Part shown: piece by piece, positions 54,539-63,758 of the stretch
Layout: the number at the start of each line of letters is the position of its first letter
Position numbering within the stretch: the first letter of the stretch is position 1
Source: Pseudoalteromonas sp. T1lg75
Lineage (GTDB): Bacteria; Pseudomonadota; Gammaproteobacteria; Enterobacterales; Alteromonadaceae
Assembly: GCF_002964705.1 (NCBI RefSeq)
Contig: NZ_PQCD01000062.1
Span: forward strand, 298,290 to 362,289
Reading direction: 5' to 3'
DNA: 64,000 nucleotides
Program-made: the position numbers and the translations under genes
The notes under the pieces: model-generated
Told to the model about the DNA's origin: nothing
Databases searched by the model: none
Seen by the model: the letters and a program-made list of their open reading frames with translations, nothing else

Positions 54539-54878
54539 GTTAACTCCCTTTATTATTGTTTTAAGCCGGATATTGTTACAAGGATGTAATCAATTGTAAA
54601 ACCCATCTTGTCGATGAAATGAAATTATTCGCAACTTCCGCCCCCTAAATAGAGAATTTTCTTCAGTAACAATGGGGTACAACAAGTATCCATATGGGAA
54701 TTCCATTCACCTAACTGTTCGCATAAAAACCTTCAGGCAGCCATCAGAAAATCGGTGGCTCCCGGCACAACTGTTATACTTAATGCAATAGGCTATAAGG
54801 GTGTGGACACGCCCCTTTACCCGGATTTTGTCAGCACCGCCACGGCCATTCGTCTTCTCTTTTTAAGGAGTGGCAGCT
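54539..54878. promoter_or_regulatory. Divergent regulatory region, lipoprotein and SBP genes
   Basis: About 340 bp between divergent genes, AT-rich near the lipoprotein side. A TATACT box at about 54775 might be a -10 element for the plus-strand gene, but no good -35 box is seen. I see no gene here. Confidence 0.35.
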
Positions 54879-56198
54879 ATGTTGAAACGTCTCTTGCACT
54901 GGGCCTTGATCGCACTTATTGCCTTGCCTCTGACTGGATTTGCAGCCACATCAACCTGGAAGATAGCCTCGCTGGAATGGCCGCCCTACGCCAGCGCGCA
55001 TATGGACAATGGCGGCGATGCCATTGCCTCGCTGCGCGACCTGCTAGCGCCTCATGATATTGCCATCGAAGTCGATTACCTGCCCTGGGAGCAGGCTCAG
55101 TTACGAGCCGCTGCAGGCGAGTACGCCGGCTACTTTCCGGCTTGGCCATCGGAGGTACGCAGTGGCTTTATGGCTTCTGCGCCGCTTGGCTTTTCCCACC
55201 TTGGCATCCTCAGCAAAAGTGATAATGATCTGGATTATCGCAATCTGATCCACCTGTTTGAGCAATATAAGGTGGGCGTGGTGGCCAGCTATGTGTATCC
55301 CGCCAACATTCAAAATGTGCTCGATGAATACGGCGAAACCCTGCATTATGCGGGCTCGGAGCGGGAATTGGTGAATATGCTCGACCGCGGCAGCGTCGAT
55401 TTGATCCTTGCCAGTCCTGAGGTCGTCGGTCACTTTTCGCCAAGCAAACGAGCAAAAAAACTCAAAATGGTCACCCAGTTTGCCGATATTCCCCTGGTGC
55501 TGGCACTCAAACAAAATGACACCAATCGCGCTCGCAAAGCCTTCTTGGACGATCTGCTCCAGCGCCACCTGAAAACCGACACCGCCTTTACCCGGCCAAC
55601 GCATCTGGTTGGCACCTATATTAATACCCCCGGGGTCGAGCCCTTTATCCATTTTATCGAGCAGATCTACGCCGAGCTTGGCATCAGTTTAAAACTGGAA
55701 GCGGTTCCGGCCCGCCGCGGCTTGGTGCTACTCAATGCCGGGCTGAGTGATCTTGATGTGGTCCGAGTAACGGCCAACATGGCTAGGTTTAAGAATGTGC
55801 GTGTGGTCGAGCCCACGCTGGCACTTGGAGAGCATATGTTGCTGTGTGATAAGGCGGTCCCCTGTAATCTGGCGGCGTTAAGTAAGCCGAGCAACAAAAT
55901 ACTGGTGACTCGGGGGGCCTTAGAATCCCTGACTAACTTTGATATCAAAGCCAAGCTGGTGTTTAACGAAAAGCTCAGGCGTACCCCAGAGTTGTTGAAG
56001 CGCTATGAATTTGAATATGCGATATTTTCTACCGTGTTTGGTGATGGCCAGCAATACGCAAATGACTTTAATATTTTGCCGTTGCGGCGGTTTCGCCTTA
56101 ATCATGTGGTTAATCGCCGGCTTGACCCGCTGGTGCCCGAGCTACAAAGAACGATTCAGGCCAAGTTAGACGACTTTACCCCAAACAGTGTGCATTAA
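54879..56198 (+). CDS. Periplasmic protein with two substrate-binding (SBP_bac_3-like) domains
   Basis: 439 residues from the ATG at 54879, which has AAGGAG 9 bases upstream; an in-frame GTG lies at 54870. A signal peptide (LLHWALIALIALPLTGFAA) is followed by a solute-binding domain (WKIASLEWPPYASAHMDNGGDAIASLRDLL..., to ~245). A second similar domain (about 250-430) has its own ligand-type start GVEPFIHFIEQIYAELGISLKLEAVPARRGL. There is no kinase, cyclase or transporter gene next to it. The ligand is unknown; amino acids are typical for the family. Confidence 0.85.
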   Translation: MLKRLLHWALIALIALPLTGFAATSTWKIASLEWPPYASAHMDNGGDAIASLRDLLAPHDIAIEVDYLPWEQAQLRAAAGEYAGYFPAWPSEVRSGFMASAPLGFSHLGILSKSDNDLDYRNLIHLFEQYKVGVVASYVYPANIQNVLDEYGETLHYAGSERELVNMLDRGSVDLILASPEVVGHFSPSKRAKKLKMVTQFADIPLVLALKQNDTNRARKAFLDDLLQRHLKTDTAFTRPTHLVGTYINTPGVEPFIHFIEQIYAELGISLKLEAVPARRGLVLLNAGLSDLDVVRVTANMARFKNVRVVEPTLALGEHMLLCDKAVPCNLAALSKPSNKILVTRGALESLTNFDIKAKLVFNEKLRRTPELLKRYEFEYAIFSTVFGDGQQYANDFNILPLRRFRLNHVVNRRLDPLVPELQRTIQAKLDDFTPNSVH

Positions 56199-56199
56199 A

Positions 56200-56370
56200 T
56201 TAAGACTTGTTTTGCTTTTTCTTGGTGCGTTTAAACAGGCCCAACCAAAATGCGCCTTCTAAAAACGCGCCGACGATCAATAAGGCCAACACTCCTTTTT
56301 CGGCGCCTATGGCATAACAAATCAATGCCAGCGGCAAGGCCCATAGCCAAAGGTATTTACGTACGCTCAT
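56200..56370 (-). CDS. Small membrane protein (56 residues)
   Basis: A short ORF from the ATG at 56370 to the TAA at 56200-56202. The product MSVRKYLWLWALPLALICY... has two hydrophobic helices (about 6-20 and 26-45) and a basic tail (KRTKKKQNKS). An AGGGA-type site lies before the ATG. It is convergent with the SBP gene, with one base between the stops. The positive-inside tail supports a real membrane protein. No function is recognised. Confidence 0.6.
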   Translation of the reverse strand: MSVRKYLWLWALPLALICYAIGAEKGVLALLIVGAFLEGAFWLGLFKRTKKKQNKS

Positions 56371-56504
56371 CGCCCAATCCCTATCTAGTTGATGGACTTA
56401 GGCTAACTAACTTGGCGATATTGAACAACAATTGTGCTGCACAAAAATGTAAGCATGTATTACTGGGGGGACATCACCACCCCAGGCGGTGATGTAACGA
56501 AGAT

Positions 56505-56837
56505 TTAGAGGTAACCTTCCTGATGAATACGCACAAACAGCTTGGTGCCAATTTTGGAGTAGTCGATTTTATACTCTTTACCATCCAGGGCCTGAATAAA
56601 GAGCAGGCGTTTTTCCTCGGCAAAAATATCGGCACTGGAAACATGCACCACCTCCAGGTAGCGCTCCCTGGCTTCACGGCGATTGCGCGGTAACGGCTCT
56701 TTAAAGGGCTCAAGACCATGCTGAGTGACCTTGATTTTTGGATGGTCTTCACCGTTAACAACCACCAAGTCCACTTTTTTAACTTTATGGATCAGGGTAT
56801 TACGACCACTTTTTATAAACGCTCTTTCATCGGCCAT
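56505..56837 (-). CDS. Hypothetical protein
   Basis: 110 residues, basic and soluble, with no signal peptide. Alternating strands (TLIHKVKKVDLVVVNGEDHPKIKV; LLFIQALDGKEYKIDYSKIG; KLFVRIHQEGYL) suggest a small beta-barrel. I do not recognise a family. It follows the DUF2982-type gene by 15 bp on the same strand, so the two form an operon. Confidence 0.75.
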   Translation of the reverse strand: MADERAFIKSGRNTLIHKVKKVDLVVVNGEDHPKIKVTQHGLEPFKEPLPRNRREARERYLEVVHVSSADIFAEEKRLLFIQALDGKEYKIDYSKIGTKLFVRIHQEGYL

Positions 56838-56852
56838 GGAAAATTTCCTCTG

Positions 56853-57620
56853 TCACTTACTACTTGCTGCAGACAGCTCTTGCCGCAACCGAGACACGGT
56901 AAGCACCGGGTCTTGTTGCCAACGATGTAACATATAACTGAAGGTCCAGATATCCCGATCCAATGCCGCCGCAGGCAGCAGGATATGGTATCCGGTCAAT
57001 AGTTTTAAGTTTTTCATTCTATTAGCAAACATAGCTAATAATCCAGTATATTTGCAGCCGCCTTCGCTAACATATTCGGTGTCTTCCACCAGCCAGTGCG
57101 GCGGGCATTCTTTGCCCTCATGACAATAGGCCTTGATCGCCTGCAACAGAAAATGGCGCTGCTCAACTAACAAACGACCGGCCAAACGCGGCGATAGGCG
57201 CTGTAAAAACTCGTCTTCATGGCGCACACAAATACCTATTACATTGAGCTCTAACACTTCGCCCTGACGCTGCACCTGCACCACGCCGACCCGAGCCAGA
57301 TTGCCCACCGGCAGCTGCCAGCAGCCGTACTTATGGTTATAACTGAGCTTGTCCCTATCGAGATAGATGCTGTAAAAGGGCTCGCGTAATTTCAAAAAGC
57401 CCACCAGCACGCCCACCAAGGAGGCGCTCAGAATAAAAATCTCCGCCAGCAAGACCTCACCGGGGCGAAACTTCATCACCGCCACCAGCACCAGTAACAC
57501 GGCGGCGCTGATCAACAGGGTTTGTGCTCCATAACGCGAGCCCTGGGCTCTGATCTTCGCGCCCTGATAGCCCTGCTCCTGCTTTTCATCCTGATGTTGT
57601 GGCGAAGAATTGTGCGCCAT
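56853..57620 (-). CDS. DUF2982-family membrane protein
   Basis: 255 residues. A hydrophilic N-terminus precedes two hydrophobic helices (about 33-50 and 55-75, ALLVLVAVMKF... and ILSASLVGVLVGFLKL), then a cytoplasmic domain with DKLSYNHKYGCWQLPVGNLARVGV and KECPPHWLVEDTEYVSEGGCKYTGLLAMFANRM. This pattern matches the DUF2982 proteins of Shewanella and relatives. The function is unknown. It is divergent from the RND efflux operon. Confidence 0.7.
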   Translation of the reverse strand: MAHNSSPQHQDEKQEQGYQGAKIRAQGSRYGAQTLLISAAVLLVLVAVMKFRPGEVLLAEIFILSASLVGVLVGFLKLREPFYSIYLDRDKLSYNHKYGCWQLPVGNLARVGVVQVQRQGEVLELNVIGICVRHEDEFLQRLSPRLAGRLLVEQRHFLLQAIKAYCHEGKECPPHWLVEDTEYVSEGGCKYTGLLAMFANRMKNLKLLTGYHILLPAAALDRDIWTFSYMLHRWQQDPVLTVSRLRQELSAASSK

Positions 57621-57840
57621 AACCCGCCCCCTACTTCTATACTCTACCTTGAGTGTATATAAAGATGCGTAGCAATGGCTAGTTACCTTTGTTGTTCTCG
57701 TTTTGTGAACAAAAACTGTAATTGTTCATCACAAAATCGTTATTTTCGGTTAACACACAAAAATACAGGATTGGCGGTCTATGTGTATGCCGACAAAGTC
57801 GTAAACTATTCTCGGGCTAAAACTACATAAGGCATTAACA

Positions 57841-58905
57841 ATGAACCACAATAGGCACTCGGGCAAAGCGCTGTTTCCCGTTTTTATTATCATCTTTTTG
57901 GGATTGTGCGTTTATTTGTACCTGCCTAACGGCCAATCGCAACAAAACACCCGCCAAATGCAACCCACGAGAGTGCAAGTGCATACCGTCGAACAACAAC
58001 AGCGTGCCGTTAACGTGGACGGCATCGGCAGCAGCCGTGCCAATCAGGCCATTTTTATTAAAAGCGCCCAAAGCGACTATGTGGATGAGATCTACTTTGA
58101 CGATGGTGAGCTGGTTAAGGCAGAGCAACTGCTGGTGCAACTACGTGACACCGAAGAGCAGCTGAGAGTGAAGGAGCTGGAGGCCAACCTTTCAGAAGTA
58201 GAGCGCCAATTAAACCGCCTTACCGAGCTGGCCCGCTCGCAAGCCGCCGCCAAGTCGTTACTGGAAGAGCAAAGAGCCAAATTTGAAGCCACCCAGGCAC
58301 AACTTGAGGCTGCAAAAACTAAGTTGGCAGAAATGCAAGTTCGTGCTCCCTTTGCCGGTACCCTGGGCAAGCGCATGATTTCTAAGGGTGCCTTTGTCTC
58401 TAACAGCACGGAAATTACTACCTTGGACGATCTCAGCGTGATCAAGGTCGACTTTAATGTGCCGGAGAAATACCTGGCGCAATTGCGTGTTGGCATGTCG
58501 GTGAGCGCCCGCAGCGACGCCTACCCGGCACGCACCTTCAACGGCAAGGTCACCCATGTCAGCTCTCGCGTCGATATGAACACCCGCAGCGTGCCCATCA
58601 GCGCCAGCTTCAGCAATAACGAGGCGCTGCTGCGCCCAGGCATGCTACTCAATACCACCTTGGAACTGAAAACCTACGAAGCCCTGCTGGTGCCGGAAAA
58701 AGCCATTATTCCACGCCAGGACAAGCATTTTGTCTTTCAGGTAGTCGATGGCATCGCCACAGAAGTGGAAGTAAAGGTCGATAAACGTTACGACAGCTGG
58801 GTTGGCATCAGCTCTGGCCTCAAAGCGGGTGACCAGGTGGTGACCGAAGGCATCATTAAAATTCGTTCCGGCTCACCGGTGAATGCACAGGAGAGCGAAC
58901 AGTGA
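57841..58905 (+). CDS. RND efflux membrane-fusion (adaptor) subunit
   Basis: 354 residues. One N-terminal membrane helix (LFPVFIIIFLGLCVYLYL) is followed by a lipoyl half, a single coiled-coil hairpin (about 95-155), the second lipoyl half with VRAPFAGTLGKRMISKGAFV, and a beta-barrel. It joins the pump at 58902 to an outer membrane channel. Its last 4 bases overlap the pump start. No TolC gene is adjacent. Confidence 0.93.
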   Translation: MNHNRHSGKALFPVFIIIFLGLCVYLYLPNGQSQQNTRQMQPTRVQVHTVEQQQRAVNVDGIGSSRANQAIFIKSAQSDYVDEIYFDDGELVKAEQLLVQLRDTEEQLRVKELEANLSEVERQLNRLTELARSQAAAKSLLEEQRAKFEATQAQLEAAKTKLAEMQVRAPFAGTLGKRMISKGAFVSNSTEITTLDDLSVIKVDFNVPEKYLAQLRVGMSVSARSDAYPARTFNGKVTHVSSRVDMNTRSVPISASFSNNEALLRPGMLLNTTLELKTYEALLVPEKAIIPRQDKHFVFQVVDGIATEVEVKVDKRYDSWVGISSGLKAGDQVVTEGIIKIRSGSPVNAQESEQ

Positions 58906-61900
58906 GGATCACCGATACCGCGGTAAAACGCCCCGTCTTCGCCATTGTTATCAACCTGCTGTTGCTCACCTTTGGTCTGGTGGCCTTTTCGCTGTTACCG
59001 CTGCGCGAATACCCAGACATTGAAAGCCCCATTGTCAGCGTCAGCACCAGCTATACCGGCGCCTCATCGGAAATTATCGAAACCAAGATCACCCAGGTGA
59101 TCGAAAACCGCATTTCCGGTATCGAGGGCATTAAAAGCATCACCTCGTCGAGCCGCAATGGCCGCTCCAATATCACCATAGAATTTAATATCGACCGTGA
59201 TATTGATGCCGCCGCCAACGATGTGCGCGAACGTGTCTCGCGTGCATTGGACAGCCTGCCGGATCAGGTGCGCCCACCTGAAGTGTCTAAATCAAATTCC
59301 GATGAAAGCCCCATCGCCTGGTTTGTGCTTAACAGCAGCAGCATGGATACCTTGCAGCTCTCAGACTATGCCCAGCGCTATATCGTCGACCGCCTGGCGG
59401 TGGTGGACGGTGTCTCCAATGTCCGTATAGGTGGTCAGCGCCAATACGCCATGAAAATCTGGCTTAACCGCCAGGCCATGGCCGCCCGCGGCATTACCGC
59501 CGCCGATATCGAGCGCGTGCTGCGCGCCGAAAACGTTGAGCTTCCGGCCGGTGAAATCGAGTCGAAAGACCGGGACTTCTCGGTACGTACCGCCCGCAGT
59601 TACCTCGACCCGCAGGATTTTCGTAATCTCGTGGTGGCCCGTGGCGATGGCGGCTACCTGGTGCGCCTTAACGAAGTAGCCGATGTGCAACTTGAAGCCG
59701 CCGATGAAGAAAGCATGTTCCGTGGTAATGGCCGCAATATGATAGGCTTGGGGATAGTTAAACAGGCCAAGGCCAATACCCTGACGGTAGTGGAAAACGC
59801 CCGTAAAGAGCTGGAAAACATTAAGCGTAACCTGCCTCCTGGCACTACCATAGAAGACAGCTACGACTCCTCCATCTTTATTAAGGAATCGATCAACGAG
59901 GTGTATCGCACCCTGGCCATTTCTATGGGTCTGGTAGTATTAGTCATCTTCTTATTCCTTGGCAACATTCGCGCTACCCTGATCCCGGCGGTGACCGTGC
60001 CTGTGGCGCTGATCGGCAGCTTTATGTTCCTGCTGGCCATGGGTTACTCCATTAACCTGCTTACCCTGTTAGCCCTGGTGCTGGCCATAGGTCTGGTGGT
60101 GGATGACACCATAGTTATGCTGGAAAACATCCACCGTCGTATCGAGCTCGGCGAGCCACGCCTGCTTGCCGCCTATCGTGGCGCCCGCGAGGTGGGTTTT
60201 GCCATCGTCGCTACCACGCTGGTGTTAATTGCGGTATTTGTGCCCCTGGTCTTTATGGATGGTCGCATCGGCGCCCTGTTCACCGAATTTGCCATGGCGG
60301 TCAGCGCCGCGGTGTTTTTCTCCAGCGTAACCGCGCTGACGCTCTCCCCGGCGCTGTGTTCCAAGGTACTTAAACAAAGTGCCAACTCGGGACGCTTTAG
60401 CCAGTGGATGGACCGTCAGTTTGCCCGCTTAGAAGGCGCTTACGAGCGCACTCTGGCCGGCAATATTCGCCGCTCCGGCATGCTTACCATCATGTTGTTA
60501 CTGGCCGGCGCCGCCTGTTATGGCCTGTTCCAGAAAATTCCCTCGGAATTAACGCCTAAAGAAGATCGCGGCACCTTCTTTGTGATGATGAATGGCCCCG
60601 AAGGCGCCAGTTACGAAAACAACGCCGAAAACATGGCGAAAATTGAACAGCGCCTGCTGCCTTATGTGGAGTCCGGTGAGCTTAACCGTGTGCTGGTGCG
60701 TGTGCCCGGCTGGGGCGGGCAAGGCGGCGTGGCCATTATCGGCATGGCCGACTGGGACGAGCGCAAGCGCGATACCTGGTCGGTAATGGGCGAGATCAGT
60801 GGCAAGATGCGTGAAGTGACCGATGTGCGTGCCTTCGCCATTATGCGCCGTGGCATAGGCGGTGGTGGCTCGTCGCGCCCCATCGAATTTGTACTGCAAG
60901 GCAATGATTATGAAGAACTGGCCGACTGGCGCGATCGCATCATTGCCCGCGCCCAACAAAACCCGGGCCTGGTGCGTATCGACCATGACTATAAAGAAAC
61001 CTTTCCGCAATTTTTGGTGAGCATAGATAAAAACAAGGCCGCCGATTTAGGGGTGTCGGTCTCGGATATCGGCCGTACCTTGGAAACCATGCTGGGGCAG
61101 CGCCGTGTTACCACCTTTATCGACCGTGGTGAAGAGTACGACGTGATCTTAAAAGGTGAGAAACAAGACTTTGCCAGTCCACAGGACGTGTCGAACATCT
61201 ATGTTAATTCCCGCTCCGGTGAACTGGTGCCTTTGGACAGTTTGATCACCGTCTCCGAAGAGGCCACCGCGTCACGCCTTAACCGCTATAACCGCATGCG
61301 CGCCATTACCCTGAGCGCCAACCTGGCCGATGGCTACACCCTGGAAGAGGCGCTGAACTTCCTTAACCAGGTGGCGATGGAAGAAAACGACATCGACGGC
61401 GCCATCGACTACAAGGGCGAATCCCAGCTGTTTTACGAAGGCGCCTCGGCCATGGTCTATGTGTTTGTCCTGGCACTGACCGTAACCTTCCTGGTGCTGG
61501 CGGCGCAGTTTGAAAGCTTTGTGCATCCCTTTGTGATCATGCTGACCGTGCCTTTGGGCATCGCCGGCTCGCTCTTTGGACTGTACGCCACCGGGCTGAC
61601 CCTGAATATCTACAGTCAGATAGGGATTGTTATGCTCATCGGCCTGAGCGCCAAGAACGGTATCCTGATCGTGGAGTTTGCCAACCAATTGCGCGATAAG
61701 GGCATGGTGTTCAGCGCCGCCCTGTTGCAAGCCTCCAAGCAGCGCTTGCGCCCTATTATTATGACCTCCCTGACTACGGTCATGAGCTCGGTGCCCCTGG
61801 TACTGGCCAGTGGTCCTGGGGCGGAAAGCCGCATGGTAATAGGTGTGGTGATCTTCACCGGCGTTACCGTGGCCACCTTGCTGACCCTGTTTGTGGTGCC

Positions 61901-62000
61901 CAGTGCCTATTATGCCCTGGCACGTAAAACCCAATCGCCGGAGTTTTTGCAGCACCGCCTCAACAACCAGGAGCAACAGCACCCGTTGCAGGAAGAGTAA
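58902..62000 (+). CDS. RND efflux pump, HAE-1/AcrB-type permease
   Basis: 1032 residues, with twelve helices and two large periplasmic loops. The proton-relay motif is GLVVDDTIVMLENIHR in helix 4; helix 11-12 motifs GLSAKNGILIVEFANQLRDKG and LRPIIMTSLTTVMSSVPLVLASGPGAESR are typical. It exports hydrophobic toxic compounds; the substrate is unknown. It starts with GTG, overlapping the adaptor stop. A terminator follows. Confidence 0.96.
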   Translation: MRITDTAVKRPVFAIVINLLLLTFGLVAFSLLPLREYPDIESPIVSVSTSYTGASSEIIETKITQVIENRISGIEGIKSITSSSRNGRSNITIEFNIDRDIDAAANDVRERVSRALDSLPDQVRPPEVSKSNSDESPIAWFVLNSSSMDTLQLSDYAQRYIVDRLAVVDGVSNVRIGGQRQYAMKIWLNRQAMAARGITAADIERVLRAENVELPAGEIESKDRDFSVRTARSYLDPQDFRNLVVARGDGGYLVRLNEVADVQLEAADEESMFRGNGRNMIGLGIVKQAKANTLTVVENARKELENIKRNLPPGTTIEDSYDSSIFIKESINEVYRTLAISMGLVVLVIFLFLGNIRATLIPAVTVPVALIGSFMFLLAMGYSINLLTLLALVLAIGLVVDDTIVMLENIHRRIELGEPRLLAAYRGAREVGFAIVATTLVLIAVFVPLVFMDGRIGALFTEFAMAVSAAVFFSSVTALTLSPALCSKVLKQSANSGRFSQWMDRQFARLEGAYERTLAGNIRRSGMLTIMLLLAGAACYGLFQKIPSELTPKEDRGTFFVMMNGPEGASYENNAENMAKIEQRLLPYVESGELNRVLVRVPGWGGQGGVAIIGMADWDERKRDTWSVMGEISGKMREVTDVRAFAIMRRGIGGGGSSRPIEFVLQGNDYEELADWRDRIIARAQQNPGLVRIDHDYKETFPQFLVSIDKNKAADLGVSVSDIGRTLETMLGQRRVTTFIDRGEEYDVILKGEKQDFASPQDVSNIYVNSRSGELVPLDSLITVSEEATASRLNRYNRMRAITLSANLADGYTLEEALNFLNQVAMEENDIDGAIDYKGESQLFYEGASAMVYVFVLALTVTFLVLAAQFESFVHPFVIMLTVPLGIAGSLFGLYATGLTLNIYSQIGIVMLIGLSAKNGILIVEFANQLRDKGMVFSAALLQASKQRLRPIIMTSLTTVMSSVPLVLASGPGAESRMVIGVVIFTGVTVATLLTLFVVPSAYYALARKTQSPEFLQHRLNNQEQQHPLQEE

Positions 62001-62004
62001 CCCT

Positions 62005-62030
62005 AAAAAGGCAGAGCAATCTGCCTTTTT
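62005..62030 (+). terminator. Terminator after the RND pump gene
   Basis: The stem AAAAAGGCAG / CTGCCTTTTT has an AGCAAT loop and a T-run. Confidence 0.92.
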
Positions 62031-62090
62031 TACTATTAAGCACTTAATCGCGCTACACTTAACTAGGTATTGCAAACAGGACAAAGCGCA

Positions 62091-62621
62091 ATGAGTGAGC
62101 TACGCACGGCCACCTTCGGTGGTGGCTGCTTTTGGTGTATCGACGCCGCCTTTAGACGGGTCAAAGGCGTGCAACAGGTTTCTTCCGGCTACAGCGGCGG
62201 TCATGTTGAGCACCCCACCTATCATCAAATTTGTGCCGAAGACACCGGCCATGCCGAGGTGGTGCAGCTCGTCTATGACGAGCAAAAGATTGACTACCCC
62301 ACGCTATTAAAGATGTTTTTCGCCCTGCACGACCCCACCACCTTAAACCGTCAGGGCAATGATATCGGCCCCCAGTATCGCAGCGTGATCTTCTATCATG
62401 GCGACCAGCAAAAACACCAGGCCGAGCTGGTTATGGAACGCCTGCAAGAGCACCTCGACGATGCCATAGTCACCGAGCTCCTTCCGGCGCAGGAATTTTA
62501 TCCTGCCGAGAGCTATCACCAGGATTACTTTAGCGCCAACCCGCGGCAACCGTATTGCAACCTGCTTATTGCTCCGAAAATAGCCAAATTTGAGAAGGAA
62601 TTTGATGCATATTTGGTGTAG
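62091..62621 (+). CDS. msrA: Peptide-methionine (S)-S-oxide reductase
   Basis: Repairs oxidised methionine. 176 residues from the ATG at 62091, which has AGGA 9 bases upstream; a longer frame starts with TTG. The active-site motif is FGGGCFWCIDAAF with the catalytic Cys, and GPQYRSVIFYH is also present. No msrB is fused or adjacent. Confidence 0.95.
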   Translation: MSELRTATFGGGCFWCIDAAFRRVKGVQQVSSGYSGGHVEHPTYHQICAEDTGHAEVVQLVYDEQKIDYPTLLKMFFALHDPTTLNRQGNDIGPQYRSVIFYHGDQQKHQAELVMERLQEHLDDAIVTELLPAQEFYPAESYHQDYFSANPRQPYCNLLIAPKIAKFEKEFDAYLV

Positions 62622-63086
62622 AACTTGTCGGGTCGCCGACTTCGACTTAGAGGAAATGCTAAGTTCAGTGCCAACAATTCGTCCCTGAAGGCGGGTTCCT
62701 GTCGGCATCCATGCCTCGACCTCCTCGCGCTGCGAAGCGGTGCTTCGGTCACTCGTCGCCCCTAAGAACTCCTAGGACACCCCAGCATTTGCTTTATTCT
62801 TCGCTTGTCGGTGTTGCCTACGCACCCGGCGAAACTCGGCAATCCCTGCCGAGTTGTACTACCAACCCCACCAAGCTCAGCGCAAATGCACGGGGAATAA
62901 GCTGATACATCGCATTTCAGATTAAGTATTACTCAAGCTGCCAGCCTGTCAGATATAAGCGATAAAAAGCCAGTGCTAGCAAAAGCCTGAGGGATTTGTT
63001 ATCAATAGAAGAATAAAAACTTGTTTGCAAACTAGCTCCAAAGTTTCTCTTTATTAAGTTGCTAGAATAAATTGGAGGTTATTGCG
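62622..63086. other. Intergenic region, transition to accessory DNA
   Basis: About 465 bp with no supported gene. The first half is GC-rich with several short inverted motifs (near 62690-62760, and ACTCGGCAATCCCTGCCGAGT at about 62834-62854). The second half becomes AT-rich. A strong TTGGAGGT ribosome site at its end belongs to the next gene. I see no promoter I can name. Confidence 0.45.
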
Positions 63087-63677
63087 ATGATTTCAAAATA
63101 TAATTCATTTGAACCTAAAAATATCCCCGCGAACGCTCTTGCAAAGATGGGGCTAAAAAACGTTTTAGATGTGCCAGTTCAACCCGCACAGTATTCTCAA
63201 ATGAATTATTGCCTTAGCAATGTCCAAAGATATTTAGAAAGTAATGATGGCTCAATGATGTTTGGCTGGATTACTTCTGTTTGGGGAAATCTGATCCTTA
63301 GGCTTACAGCACATGTCATTGTTCAAAAGGAAGATGGTAAATTAGTTTGCATCACTCCGTCCGCCCTAAACGCAAAAAAGATAAAGTTCATACCTGATCC
63401 TGAAATCCCAGATTTAATCCAAAATGGACGCATGCCGATAAAGCATATCGCTTTGAAAGAACATACTCTCGTTCAAGAGTTATTAGAATTAGAAGCAGAA
63501 TACGAAAGCTTGCACCTTTCTGAAACTGGAGTCATAACAATACAAGTTGCTAATGAGTTTGATCTTAAACGAGTGTCTGCATATTTGAAATTGGAGCAAT
63601 TAGCGCAAGAAGTGACCTCGAAAAATGACCAATGCTTTTGTGGTTCAACTAAGCAAAGGAAAAAGTGCTGCAAATAA
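63087..63677 (+). CDS. SEC-C motif protein, hypothetical
   Basis: 196 residues from the ATG at 63087, which has GGAGGT 7 bases upstream; an in-frame TTG at 63072 overlaps that site. The C-terminus CFCGSTKQRKKCCK is the zinc-binding SEC-C motif. The rest is an unrecognised alpha/beta domain. AT-rich codon use unlike the core suggests transfer. It lies 82 bp before the second structured repeat, at the edge of accessory DNA. Confidence 0.82.
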   Translation: MISKYNSFEPKNIPANALAKMGLKNVLDVPVQPAQYSQMNYCLSNVQRYLESNDGSMMFGWITSVWGNLILRLTAHVIVQKEDGKLVCITPSALNAKKIKFIPDPEIPDLIQNGRMPIKHIALKEHTLVQELLELEAEYESLHLSETGVITIQVANEFDLKRVSAYLKLEQLAQEVTSKNDQCFCGSTKQRKKCCK

Positions 63678-63758
63678 ATTCAATTAAAAAAATCATTCAA
63701 GTGCGGGGTTATCCATAGGACTTACCCAAAAATAACACTTTCCTACCCACCGACTAAT

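Noticed and set aside
54755..55057. A ~100-codon ORF starting before the tandem binding-domain gene
   Set aside because: It overlaps the real gene in another frame and has no ribosome site or domain-like sequence.
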